Positions 42,206 to 53,517 of a DNA stretch of 64,000 nt are shown here, in pieces; position 1 is the first letter of the stretch; every line of letters starts with the position of its first letter. Position numbers and translations under genes: made by a program. The notes under the pieces were generated by a model. That model saw only the letters and a list, made by a program, of their open reading frames with translations, was not told the DNA's origin and ran no database searches. The DNA comes from Flaccisagitta enflata (Eukaryota; Chaetognatha; Sagittoidea; Aphragmophora), in NCBI GenBank assembly GCA_965153355.1, contig OZ231126.1:40300001-40364000 (forward strand). The letters are read 5' to 3'.

Positions 42206-42752
42206 GGGCAGCGGCCCCGGAGGGGCCGATGACCTATAATTCCACATAGGGCAATTTTCTCCGGTTTCCGTACGTCCCCCCCTCAAAGCCTCAAAATAGG
42301 CTTCCCAGACTGCAAATGAAGCCCTTTTGACCCCAAAAAAGGCCTCTTAGACCTCAAATCAGACCTTTCAGACCTCAAATCAGCCCTTTCTTGCCCCAGA
42401 TCAGGCCTCTAAGACCCCAAATCAGGCCTTTCAGACCCCAAATTAGACCCCTCAGACCCAAAATCAGGCCTTTCAGACCCCAAATTAAGCCTTTCAGACC
42501 TTAAACCACGCCTCTCAGACCCTGAATCAGACCTTTCAGACCCAAAATCAAGCCCTCCAAACCAGTTTCTCAAACTGGAGAAAATTGTCCAGGCCCTCCA
42601 AACCAGCTTGTCAAGCTGGAGAAAATTGCCCTATGTGGAATTATAGGTCATCGGCCCCTCCGGGGCCGCTGCCCCTCTCATAATCTCAATCCTACATACA
42701 TTAACTTAGGGGCATCGGGTACCGCTGACCATGTAACGCTTTTGCGACTATT
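42206..42752 (+). mobile_element. Family-3 module, complete
   Basis: GGGCAGCGGCCCCGGAGGGG with hairpin CCCC-GGA-GGGG, CCGATGACCTATAATTCC, ACATAGGGCAATTTTCTCC. The core is a 20-mer like CCTTTCAGACCCCAAATCAG. Inverted arm: GGAGAAAATTGCCCTATGTG, GAATTATAGGTCATCGG, CCCCTCCGGGG. The extension ends in CGCTTTTGCGACTATT as in family 1. Third in a chain of families 1, 2 and 3, and a family-1/family-2 mosaic. Confidence 0.85.
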
Positions 42753-42795
42753 CTCTCTTTTTTCTTCTCTCCCTCCCCCTTGTTTCTTTTTCCCC

Positions 42796-42869
42796 TCAAA
42801 GCGCGAGGCCCCCCCAAAGCGCGAGGCCTGAGGCTAAGCCTCATTAGCCTACTTGTTGATCGGGCTCAG
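42796..42869. mobile_element. Solo end of the hAT-like element
   Basis: AAAGCGCGAGGCC (twice), TGAGGCTAAGCCTCATTAGC, CTACTTGTTGATCGGGCTCAG matches the right terminus of the element at 57934-58751 (GCGCGGGGCCC, CTAGGCTTAAGCC, TATTGGGTGATCCGCCTCAG). A GT microsatellite follows directly to about 42995. Confidence 0.6.
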
Positions 42870-43265
42870 GTGTGTTTGCGTGTGTGTATACGTGTGTGTG
42901 TGTTTGTGTGTGTGGTTTGTGGTGTGTTTGTGTGTGTGGTATGTGGTGTGTGTTTGTGTGTGTGTGCGTGTGTGTGTGCGTGTGTGTGTGTGTAAAGCGG
43001 GTGACGTTGTAAACCCCTTCCCACCCACTGACTACATTATAGCCTTACTTAACTTGATTTTTTTTCACTTTCTTTCACAAGCTGCCTCACTGCATTTCTA
43101 GCCAGCAAGCTTAGTAAATTTTTTGATTTTTTTTTCTTTTTGATTTTTGGTTAGTTTTGAGCTAATATTGGCCACATGGGCAAGCTTACGGCGTTCTCAA
43201 AACCACTGGTGCACTCACTCCGTTGCCAGCATGCATTACTATCACCATTCACCAAGTACATAGTA

Positions 43266-43691
43266 CACTCTTTTTTTTTTATAAGAACGTCTTTTTTTTT
43301 TCGAAGGCTTCATGTTCTTATTTTCAAGGCTAAATGAAGCCTTTAACGTTCTTAGAGCGTTCTTAATTTTCAATACTATATAAACTATAGCAAACGTTAG
43401 AATATACTATTACTCAATTATACTAAATATATTTATACTAAATATTGTTAAAACAAATGCCAATCATTAAAATCTGAGGATATTTTTATGATATTTATTT
43501 AAAAATTATAAAATATTATCTTAATTATACAAAAATTCAAATGTTTTTTTAATATTCTTTAAGTAATATCTTAAGCGAAGTTTTTTTCTCAAAATTTAAA
43601 GCCTTCGTATGTTCTTAAGATGTTCTTAATTTTGAGGCTATTCTAAGCCTTGATGTTCTTATAAACTAGGTTCTTATAAAAAAAAAGAGTG
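43266..43691. mobile_element. AT-rich MITE with TA target duplication
   Basis: Ends CACTCTTTTTTTTTTATAAG and, inverted, CTTATAAAAAAAAAGAGTG, bounded on both sides by TA (43264-43265, 43692-43693). Sub-terminal GCCTTCATGTTCTTA / TAAGAACATACGAAGGC-type inverted repeats extend the arms. 426 bp, no transposase: a non-autonomous Tc1/mariner-type element by its TA target site. Confidence 0.8.
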
Positions 43692-44105
43692 TAAAGCTCA
43701 AATATGATTTAACAGAATTTTTTTTCAGGAAAAATGCAAAAAAATGCAAAAAATAAAAATAGATTCAAATAATCATTGCAGAGACCTGGTTGGCGCCATT
43801 TTAAAGAAAAAAGATTAGCTCTTTTTTAGCTGTGAGTATCTGTGAATATCCCAGCCCCAAAATGGCCCAACTTTTCCCCCTATGTTTCAAGAAGTCAAAT
43901 TACGTAATTCGACTTAATTTCAAGGATATTTTTGCCTTGTTTTGGTACAAACTTTGGGTTGATAAAGTTACTGTATGGCATATCGAAATACGGCTTCAAT
44001 TCGTTGCAATGAAAATTGTCTTTTCAACATCAATCTTCTTTTCGTTTCCCCTTTCCCAAAAAGTTTCCACAAAGTTAGGCCGCTGTTGAAGAGCCGACAC
44101 AGGAT

Positions 44106-44180
44106 TTTTAGTCGCGTGAACGCAACTCTAGAAGCCGCTATGTTGGTCGGTCGGTCTGTCTGTCGGTCCGTAACAGTAGT
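44106..44180 (-). mobile_element. E-element tail fragment, reversed
   Basis: TTTTAGTCGCG-TGAA-CGCAACT, CTAGAAGCCGCTATG, TTGGTCGGTCGGTCTGTCTG, TCGGTCCGTAACAG. The hairpin carries one mismatch. No head follows. Confidence 0.6.
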
Positions 44181-44332
44181 ATGGGTAAAGTGCATGTGGG
44201 TGACAAGTTACTTGACATCTCACTTTTGACAGGTGGGGGGGAGGAAGAATGGATGGATGGTAGGATGAGAGGTGTCACAAAAGTTAGTCGTCAAAACGGC
44301 GAATAATCTCGTCATTCTATTTGGCCTCCAGG

Positions 44333-44403
44333 CACGCGAGACCACGCGCCTGCCGACAACGCACGTGAGTGCGTTGTCGGGAGAAAGCGCGTGCACTCGC
44401 GTG
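44333..44403. repeat. Two-tier hairpin (cruciform candidate)
   Basis: Perfect inner stem CCGACAACGCAC-GTGA-GTGCGTTGTCGG (44353-44380). A GCGC pair and an outer perfect stem CACGCGAG (44333) / CTCGCGTG (44396) are nested around it with small internal loops. GC-rich within AT-rich surroundings. Confidence 0.85.
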
Positions 44404-44959
44404 TCGTAGCTAAGCGACAATGATTTTTATAACTGCATTCCCCTTTCTATTTCCTTTCTTTCACTAAGGTTCACGAAAAAGTTGGTGGGTGACAACGAAC
44501 GAAAGAAAAGTCGAAGATTGAACACTCGAAACTGACTTTTGTTTCTAGCAGTAAAAAAACGTACGAATGTTGAAAACGAGCTTTTAGTTTAGTCGCATGG
44601 CTTTTGTTTTTAGAAAAAACTCATGGCCCGGGGGCTTCTAACTGCCTTATTTTTCTTTCATTGTGACCATGGAGTAGTCAATTCTTTAACAGCTAGTTTT
44701 TGGAACGCAGGCCTAAAGAGTTGAAGTTGTGCAAACGTAAAAAATTCTGTATTGTTGTCATGCAATAAAAAAGTAGCAGTGTCATAAAATGAATAGCAAC
44801 CAAAAGCAAAAAGTAACAATTGAGGCATCAAGGTTGTTTCAAGCTATCAGAATACCGAAATGAATCATTGGCAAACCAAAAAGTGAATTGTAGTAAGGCA
44901 CGAATGTTGCAAAAAATAAGAACGCGTAATAATGGTTGCCAAGTGAAATGCAGTTGCAT

Positions 44960-45468
44960 TTAGACAGTGCTTTCCTGCTCGAAAAGAACGTTTTCCTCTC
45001 CAGCGAGTTCTCGCCCACGCCTTCCAACCCTTCCTGCCTCGGCTTGTCCCAATCTTTGCCCCTGCCTTCCATTCCTGCCATCCCTGCCATTCCTGCCATT
45101 CCTGCCGATTTCGGTCGCGAGAGCTGGATAAGGATGGGGACGGACTGACAAAAGGGACATTTGAAGATCGTCAGAAGAATTATTGATGAAGCGAACGTAA
45201 GGCGGGCGGCGACGGAGAATGGTTCTATGTTTCAAACACTTGTATGCCAGAATCAAAATGACAATGATAAATGCTGTGGCGGCGCCACTTGTGACGACTG
45301 CAATAAGACATGATGAAGGCAATTCAGGCACGTGGGGCTTTTGGTTGCTTGTGGTGGTTGTTGTTGTTGCCGTTGTTGTTGTTCCTGCTGGACTTGCGGT
45401 GCTATTCGTTCTTCCCGTGTGCGAGGTTGGAGCTGCGCTGGTGCCCCGTCCGGAAGGCCTCGTCATGA
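44960..45468 (-). CDS. Likely 3' exon: Thr-rich segment, membrane helix, basic tail
   Basis: On the minus strand a long pyrimidine tract ending ACTCCTTAG (45469) precedes an open frame. It starts MTRPSGRGTS, passes through a Thr/Ser-rich stretch, a hydrophobic helix (LIAVVTSGAATAFIIVILIL), a basic stop-transfer KCLKHRTILRRR and a Gly/Arg repeat (GRNGRNGRDGRNG), and stops at 44960. The frame upstream of 45468 is the pyrimidine tract and probably not protein. The acceptor leaves a phase-1 codon, so it cannot join the 46208 donor (phase 0) directly; an intermediate exon is needed. Confidence 0.5.
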
Positions 45469-45599
45469 CTAAGGAGTGGGAGAGAGAAAAAAAGAAAAGA
45501 AAAGGGGATGAGGGATGGGAGAAAGGGATGGAGGGAGGGAGGAAGGAAAGGAAGGGGGGAAATGGCATAGACTATGAATGGACTATGACGAATGGACTG

Positions 45600-45796
45600 T
45601 AAACGGATAGTTGTTTTACTGAGTAATCATTCAACCAACTGACCGACCGAGCAACCAACCTTGACTGGGTCCCAACTGAGATGTTGCCTGATGGATGATG
45701 GCTGCCCAAATTGCGACCAGAGCGAGAGTTTTTCTGAATGTGCGAAGTAAGATCAGCAATGATGATGGACGAGGTGCCCTTGTTGAAATGGACAGA
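45600..45796 (-). CDS. Likely internal exon of the minus-strand membrane-protein gene
   Basis: Acceptor TTCTGCCCCACAG ends at 45797, and the sequence after it is open in phase 0 (SVHFNKGTSSIIIADLTSHI...) for over 60 codons. That phase matches the donor at 46208. The 3' boundary is uncertain: possible donors are CA|GTAAAA and TCA|GTTGGT. The coordinates given are approximate at the lower end. Confidence 0.45.
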
Positions 45797-46014
45797 CTGT
45801 GGGGCAGAAAAAATGTGGGGAAAGAATGGTTAATGTGAGTGAAAGTGTGTGGTTAGTCATACGCGTTTCGTAGTTAGGCAAAGGGCAATAAAAAAAGCCG
45901 ATTTTTGTCAGAGTTAATGAATGGGTTTTTGAATCCGAGATAAAGAAAGGAGAAGATAAAAAAATAGAATTTCGGCAACCAAAAAATGGTCGTAAGATCG
46001 AGTCGAGTTGAGAT

Positions 46015-47509
<1,495 letters not shown>

Positions 47510-47622
47510 CTAGAATGATAGATAAGGGATAATAAGACTTAGTAAATGATAGTCAGTGATAGTGCATAGGCTATGCTTGACAAACGAATGATATTTGGAA
47601 TGAGATATATGAACTGACTTAC

Positions 47623-47811
47623 CCAGAAAGTGACGCAGGTCCAGAACGATTTTTGGAGGTTTTCAAATCGCACTGTAGCCGTTAGGGGATTGACCAAGAA
47701 GAACGCTATTGCGGCCGCTAAAAGTCCAGCGAGCAGTAGGGAAGTCCCAGGTTGGTTCGGATCGGCTAACAAGCGCCTGCGATTTTTTATACGAAAAAAC
47801 CGTTTGTCCAT
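47623..47811 (-). CDS. First coding exon of the serine-rich membrane protein
   Basis: ATG at 47811 (MDKRFFRIKNRRRLL), a basic N terminus, then a hydrophobic segment at residues 22-42 (TSLLLAGLLAAAIAFFLVN). After 63 codons comes the donor CTGG|GTAAGTCAG at 47623. The 113-bp intron ends at 47510 and the next exon continues in phase 0. The positively charged N terminus before the helix suggests a signal anchor. The start lies 705 bp from the divergent gene at 48516. Confidence 0.7.
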
Positions 47812-47941
47812 GATGGAGTTTGTTAAACAATTGAAGTGTTAAAAGTCCAAGTGTTAAAAGTCCAACGAAGAAATGGGAGGGGAGAAGTAAATGAAATTTT
47901 ACTAGAGAATCAGGGCTAAATGGAGGAGAACGGGCGAGGAT

Positions 47942-47998
<57 letters not shown>

Positions 47999-48428
47999 TG
48001 TGTGTGTGTGTGAGAGAGAAACAAACGCGAAGTGCGGAAAAGTGGACAGCGTGCAAGAAAGAACCCTTAGAGTCAAAGAAAGCGATAAAAGACTTAAAAG
48101 AGGGTTAGAAGAAGAGGACAGAAAGACCTGTCAAGATAAACTCGCAAAATAAATGATTTCAATGTTAGCCGTTAAAATGTACTACTAAATTGTCAGGCCC
48201 TCATCCGTCAAATTTGTGTGAGGCGAAGAGAGAGAGAAAGCTAGATAGGATTAACAACGTAAATTTGTTGTGATTTAAGTGTAGACTGTCTGCCGCCTTT
48301 CAATTGACATCAAATCGAGATCAACTTTTAAAATTCTTTTCGATTTCGATTTCGGATTCTCTTTCTCTCGCTCTTTTTCTCCCCCTCTTCCTCATAACGG
48401 AGAACGTTGAGAACGATATTGTCGCACC

Positions 48429-48496
<68 letters not shown>

Positions 48497-48515
48497 AAGG
48501 GCTATTTAAGGAGGG
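47812..48515. promoter_or_regulatory. Divergent intergenic region
   Basis: About 700 bp between the minus-strand start at 47811 and the plus-strand start at 48516. Contains GA tracts at about 47945-47998 and 48428-48491 and a TATTTAA at about 48504. A shared promoter is inferred from layout only; GA tracts can bind GAGA-type factors in animals. Confidence 0.4.
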
Positions 48516-51131
48516 ATGGAATGGGAGGAAGCCAGTCTCAGTTTCAGTCTCAGTCTCATGGTGATTCCAATCTTCTCAACTCTTCCATCGAGAAGACATT
48601 ATTTCGTAAGCCCAAAAAGAAGCCAATCTCGCTCAAAATCCCCGGATTTTAAGTATAAAAAAGCTATTGATTTAAAAAAATTTAAAAACAAAAACAAAAA
48701 CAAAATGGCCTCGCTGCAAGTAAAAGATAAATATTGCCTTTATGGTACAAAGTATTACGATCGTTGTCGATGCAATACTTGCGTCCATATGAACTACGAA
48801 CAACAATGCATGGACGAAGGCATTCCAGCAGATGCATGTCCTTGTTTGATGTGCAAATTTGTCGCGCAACATGACATGACTTTGGAACACGGCGGTCTTC
48901 GTAGACGTTCAACAAATCATCATCTAGCTTGCGATTGTCATTGTTGCGGCGTCAAGAGTTTTGGCACTTTCCAGTCTTTCAACCCTGGAGAGTGCGAATG
49001 TCCGAAATGCTTGTTCAAGATGTATGGCGCCGATGGCGCTAATGGTGGATCTCCGGCGCCGAAAGACGACGTCAAAACTGAATCAGCGGCGTCATCGCCG
49101 ATAGATGGCGCCAAAACTGGATCCGCGTCGGCTCCCATGGAAAGTGACGAAAGTGAATCAGCGCCGCCGCCGCCGCCGCCGGAACCGTTGGAAAGCAACG
49201 GAAGTGAATCAGCGCCGCCGCCAGCGCCGATAGAAGCCGCGCTAGCCGAAACGACGCCGGTAAAGAAAAAGACGCCGCCCCAACCAGTTTACGTTAATGG
49301 GGAAGCCAGAGACCCTTTCAATCCATCAGTAAAATACGATTTTCAGTGGCCGTACGGCTTAGATCCGGAGTTCCACGACGATTTGGCCAACAGCGACCCC
49401 ACACACCGCCGCTGGTGCGGTGTGTGTCGACAACGCTTTGATTTGGCAAAACCGGATGTTCATCCTCCACCGGAAGTCGTCCCTATGCTTCGCGCGCCGG
49501 CGCCGGGAGAATTCCACTTTAAACTTCCGCCACCCGAACCGGTTCTCATGCAGGGTGAATTACGAGATCCCTATTTTCCACATTTATTTCCTTTCGATGA
49601 GAGTTTCGTATGGTCACACTCACCGGACTGGCACAGAGAGTTAACGAGACGCGATAGCAACCACCCTCAATCTTGCTATCATTGCTTAACTGTTAATGCA
49701 CCGTCACCTGGAAAACTGCCTGTACGTGCTGGCATCTTCGACGAACAACCTCATGAATATCACTCGGTTCAAGATTCTAAGTGGCCTCAGATTGTATATT
49801 TCAAATGCGCGCTACACTCTACCTGCGATGGGTATAGCATCAACAACAGCGACAACCGACATCTCAAAATGAATAAAGAAACGCAAAAATGTTTAACGGA
49901 TTTGCCAGTGGAAATCGTCCATCTTGTCAACAAAAGAAGAAAGGACATTAAAGTGGGCCCTGGACATGTCGACGAAGATCTGGATCTCACTGAAGAAAAT
50001 CACTCGCGTTACTGTTTTCAATATTGCAGTTGTACTCTCTGTGGTGCGTACAAGATTAACCTGATAAAAGAAGAGATGGCGGAAGGACGGAAGTCGCTGG
50101 AGCAAAATTTCCAGAGCGCCGTCACCATTGATCCACCAACACCGTCGTTGCATGAACGTCTCCTAAACCGCGTCACCGCCGATCCAACTCATGGTTTCCA
50201 CGTTGTTCGTGATAATGTCAACCCCTTCTTGCTTCATTGGAGGCAGGGACCTAGATGTGGAGTTTGCAAGGCTTGCCAAGCATTTTCTTTCCTGGAAACA
50301 ATCGAGTGTAATCGGGTTTATACTCTCCGCGATAACGCCAAATACAACAAAAACCGAACCAAGTTTCATAAACTTGAAGTGGTAAAATCTCAAGCCAATG
50401 CGGACGTTACCTTTCTACTCTGTCTTCGTCCCGGATGTACGTGCATAGACGCTCCTTCTCCGCAGCTGTTGTCGCAATTGGTTCTCGAGGAAAAAAAGTC
50501 TAAGCTCGAAGATGATGATAATAATGATGATGATACTGATTCTGATATCAGCTGCGATGGGGATTCAAAATGTGACTGCGAAAATTGCGTCAAGGCGGAT
50601 GCCGTTCTATTTGCCGCCGCCGACAAAGCCGCCGCCGCCGAAGCCGCCGACAAGGCCGCTGCCGCTGCCACCGCTTCCACTTCCGCAGCTGCGGCAGTAT
50701 CGAACGAAATCGGCGTCGTCGTTGATGGGCTGGCTGATGCGATTGCCAGCAAGGATTTGATCAACGACCTTGAAATTCCCATGGAATCGGAAGTTGTTGT
50801 GGAATCGTGTGTTGAAGATCAGCGGCGTTGCGTAGCCTGCAACGGGTCCGCCACTCCTGATGACTCCTGGTGTCCTTGGTGCGTGGCTTCTCCCGGCGTC
50901 GAGGGTTACGGGGATCTCAACGAAATGGCGACCAATGAAGAAGCGAAGACGAAGGACGAAGGATTCGAAGAAGCGATGGATGAAGGGCCGATTGTGGGCA
51001 GAGACGTCTTTATGGGCGCGGAAGCTGCCAGTTTAAATGAGCTTGACTTGACCGATGAGAGCCGCGTGGAAAAACTGCAAGAGAAAAACGACGGCGATGA
51101 TGATGATTTGTATTCTGATCTTCTTTTTTAA
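48516..51131 (+). CDS. Large cysteine-rich, CxxC-containing protein
   Basis: Open for 871 codons. The first ATG is 48516; a better context (ACAAAATGG) is the internal ATG at 48705 (residue 64), which I favour, since residues 1-63 are simple and basic. From there come many Cys pairs: CRCNTC, CPCLMC, CDCHCC, CECPKC, CGVC, CYHC, CSCTLC, CGVCKAC, CDCENC, CVAC, CPWC. Residues about 258-305 and 343-393 are diverged copies of one module (V-NGEARDP... / LMQGELRDP... ending in CxxC). Pro/Ser-rich and poly-Ala linkers and an acidic C terminus. ATTAAA about 40 bp after the stop may be the poly(A) signal. Probably several zinc-binding domains. Family not recognised. Confidence 0.7.
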   Translation: MEWEEASLSFSLSLMVIPIFSTLPSRRHYFVSPKRSQSRSKSPDFKYKKAIDLKKFKNKNKNKMASLQVKDKYCLYGTKYYDRCRCNTCVHMNYEQQCMDEGIPADACPCLMCKFVAQHDMTLEHGGLRRRSTNHHLACDCHCCGVKSFGTFQSFNPGECECPKCLFKMYGADGANGGSPAPKDDVKTESAASSPIDGAKTGSASAPMESDESESAPPPPPPEPLESNGSESAPPPAPIEAALAETTPVKKKTPPQPVYVNGEARDPFNPSVKYDFQWPYGLDPEFHDDLANSDPTHRRWCGVCRQRFDLAKPDVHPPPEVVPMLRAPAPGEFHFKLPPPEPVLMQGELRDPYFPHLFPFDESFVWSHSPDWHRELTRRDSNHPQSCYHCLTVNAPSPGKLPVRAGIFDEQPHEYHSVQDSKWPQIVYFKCALHSTCDGYSINNSDNRHLKMNKETQKCLTDLPVEIVHLVNKRRKDIKVGPGHVDEDLDLTEENHSRYCFQYCSCTLCGAYKINLIKEEMAEGRKSLEQNFQSAVTIDPPTPSLHERLLNRVTADPTHGFHVVRDNVNPFLLHWRQGPRCGVCKACQAFSFLETIECNRVYTLRDNAKYNKNRTKFHKLEVVKSQANADVTFLLCLRPGCTCIDAPSPQLLSQLVLEEKKSKLEDDDNNDDDTDSDISCDGDSKCDCENCVKADAVLFAAADKAAAAEAADKAAAAATASTSAAAAVSNEIGVVVDGLADAIASKDLINDLEIPMESEVVVESCVEDQRRCVACNGSATPDDSWCPWCVASPGVEGYGDLNEMATNEEAKTKDEGFEEAMDEGPIVGRDVFMGAEAASLNELDLTDESRVEKLQEKNDGDDDDLYSDLLF

Positions 51132-51233
51132 AATTTTTGTTTTGATTCTTTCTGTGTACATATGTAAATATTAAATTGACGATATTGATTGCTCAATGAT
51201 ATATGGTCCTGATTATTTTTGTTTTACTAACAG

Positions 51234-52079
51234 GTTTGTTTACTCGATGAAGAATTTGAAAAGTTTAAGATGACTGTTATTAGTAAACTGAAAGCTAAAT
51301 GTGGGTGTGTTTTGATTCCTGCCTGTCAAGTCCATAAGCTGACTTACAAACAGATTGTTGATGCGCAAAATGCGTGTCCTATTCATGCAAAGGGTAAAGG
51401 AGGAGGTGGTGGTGGTGGTGGTTATCAGCACGTTCACCCTCCAGGCCAGCATCAACAACATCAACATCAACAACAGCAACCGTCATTGGATGTACCTGTC
51501 GCTTCCACTTCTTCAGCATCCGATGCCCCTGTCAACGCAGTCGCCGTTGTTCCCCCCACCGCCGCTGTTAGCGCCACCAACACCCCCAGCACCTTTGCTG
51601 GCGTCCTCGCTGCCGCCGCAGCCGCCGAGGCCGCCGCCTCTAACAACGTGGTGGCCGCGGATACCGTCGCCGTTCTAACTGCCGCCGCCGAAGCCTACAC
51701 CGCCGCCGAAGCCGCCGCTGCCGCCGAAGCCGCCGCCGCCGCCGAAGCCATTGCGGTTAACGCCAGTGATAATCTGTCCCTGATAGTCACTCCTACCGCC
51801 GGCGTTGAGGACGATTTGGCGTCGAGAACTGACTTGCCGCAGCTGGGGAATATTAGCCACCTGTTGGGTGATGATGAAAATGATTTTCAAATCATCCATT
51901 TGATGACGCCCGTTCGTAACTCAGACGATGATGCGACAAATCAAACTGAAATTTCTGCGCTCATGTCACCGGCCACATTTCAACACCTTAATCAATCATT
52001 ACGCTCACCACCTAACAGCGACGATGATGATCAAGACAACAGCAACAACAACAACAACAGCAACAACAACAACAAAAGC

Positions 52080-52159
<80 letters not shown>

Positions 52160-52551
52160 CCCTGCCTCACCTTGGTGGCCCAGCGAGCTTTCTTCTTCCT
52201 CTGAAGAATCTGAAAGCCATTTCAATCGAGTTCGCGCGCCGCCGCCGACTCCTTTCCGAGACAAAAGCGTACTTGACGAAGACGTCGACGACGAAGAACC
52301 CGGTGAAGACATCGACCTTCTCGCCCAAGCAGTTCGTGACGCCGAATGTTGTCTGACCCCGACGGAAGATGTTGACGACGCTGATGGTTCATCGACCAAG
52401 GATTTGAACGGGTTGAAGGCGATCTCAGCGTATGAAAGCTCCGCATCGGACAATAATGATGATGATGATGACGACGACGACGACGACGACGACGTTGTGG
52501 AGAAGGAGTCAACTGCGAGCATGTTGGAGAACATACTTCTCAATCCTTTAA
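51234..52551 (+). CDS. 5' exon of a C2H2 zinc-finger gene (Asn/Ala-rich regulator-like)
   Basis: A branch-point-like TACTAAC and CAG at 51231-51233 form a good acceptor. The frame is open from 51234, with an ATG at 51270. The protein has a small Cys/His cluster (CGCVLIPACQVH...CPIH), poly-Gly, His/Gln, Ala-rich and about 30-residue poly-Asn stretches, and an acidic C terminus. The donor TTTAA|GTAAGT at 52551 is near perfect. It ends one base into a codon (phase 1) and matches the acceptor at 53517, re-forming AGT (Ser). If not spliced, the frame stops five codons later at 52568. Low-complexity regions plus fingers suggest a transcription regulator. Confidence 0.65.
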
Positions 52552-52779
52552 GTAAGTTCAATCCCTGAGTTTACAAATTAATCTTTCCTGTAATAAGAAA
52601 AGAGACAGAGACATAGACATAGACAATGACGATGACGACGAGGACAACTGTCAACAACGCCGACGACGATAACAATAATAACGTAACGTAACATGAGTAA
52701 TATATGACTTCGACTGACGGACTAATAAACTTGAGATGTCAATGACGCAACGACGATGACAACAGCAACAACAACAGTC

Positions 52780-53420
52780 TCAACCGGCCATGTCGACCAT
52801 CTCGTGCTGGTCGTCGTCGGTCTCGGCGACGGCCATGCGTGCGACTCGGCGGCGGGCGCGTCGCCATTTCCTGTAGAGGTAGATGGCGCTGGCCGCCATC
52901 GCGACCAACGCCAAACCGAGGCAGATGATGCCCAACTCGACATCGGATAATTGATCAACGACGCTGTGGATAGAATATTGCATTTGGTATTGCATCTTTT
53001 CTCATAATAAGTACAGCATCTTTTCTCATAATAAGTTGCATCTTTTCTCATAATAAGTTGCATCTTTTCTCATAATAATCACCTCGGATCTCCTTCGAAT
53101 GGTGCAGTGGTCGCGTTGGTGAAGGGTGTGGTGGTGGTGGTGGTGGTGATAGTGTGAGGAGGAGGAGGAGGAGAAGAGGAAGTGAGGATGTCGATGGGGC
53201 CGTAAGGATGAGGAGTGGTGGTGGTGGTAGTTGGAGTGACGATGGTGGTGGTAGTTGTGGTGATGTTGGATGTTGGTGTTGGTGGGGGTGGTGGTGTGGT
53301 GAGGAAGGCGCAAGCCTTGTTCGCCGCGGCCCGAGTAAAGTCATAGTCGTTGATTTTGCGCCAAACGCACTTAGCCCATTTCTGGGCTTGACGGCGTCTG
53401 TCGGCGGCGGCGGCAGCCAT
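52780..53420 (-). CDS. Two-exon gene for a small Thr/Pro-rich single-pass membrane protein
   Basis: Exon 1: 53420-53083, ATG in a run of Ala codons (MAAAAADRRRQ), then a Pro/Thr-rich region with TTTTTT and PPPPP runs, ending CCGAG|GTGATT. Exon 2: 52963-52780, acceptor ATTCTATCCACAG, then a hydrophobic helix (LGIICLGLALVAMAASAIYL), a basic stop-transfer YRKWRRARRR and an acidic tail. Exon 1 leaves two bases and exon 2 begins with the third (AGC, Ser), so phases match: 173 codons. The 119-bp intron is mostly a 22-23-bp tandem repeat (CTTTTCTCATAATAAG). The gene lies wholly inside the plus-strand intron 52552-53517. A type I-like topology is likely. Confidence 0.6.
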
Positions 53421-53517
53421 CTTCTTTTTTTTTTGAAAGTTTAAAGAAAGATACTTTTTCACTGCTAAGAAAAGAAAGTTTTTTAAAATAAAGATATTTT
53501 ATCATTGCATTTCACAG

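Noticed and set aside
50512-50760. Proline-rich shadow frames over the Cys-rich gene and similar shadows over 51270-52568
   Set aside because: They follow from GCC/CCG codon runs of the real frame on the other strand or in other phases.
53505-53517. Start codon for the zinc-finger exon at 53505
   Set aside because: The triplet is TTG within the acceptor site; an in-phase splice at 53517/53518 explains the frame better.
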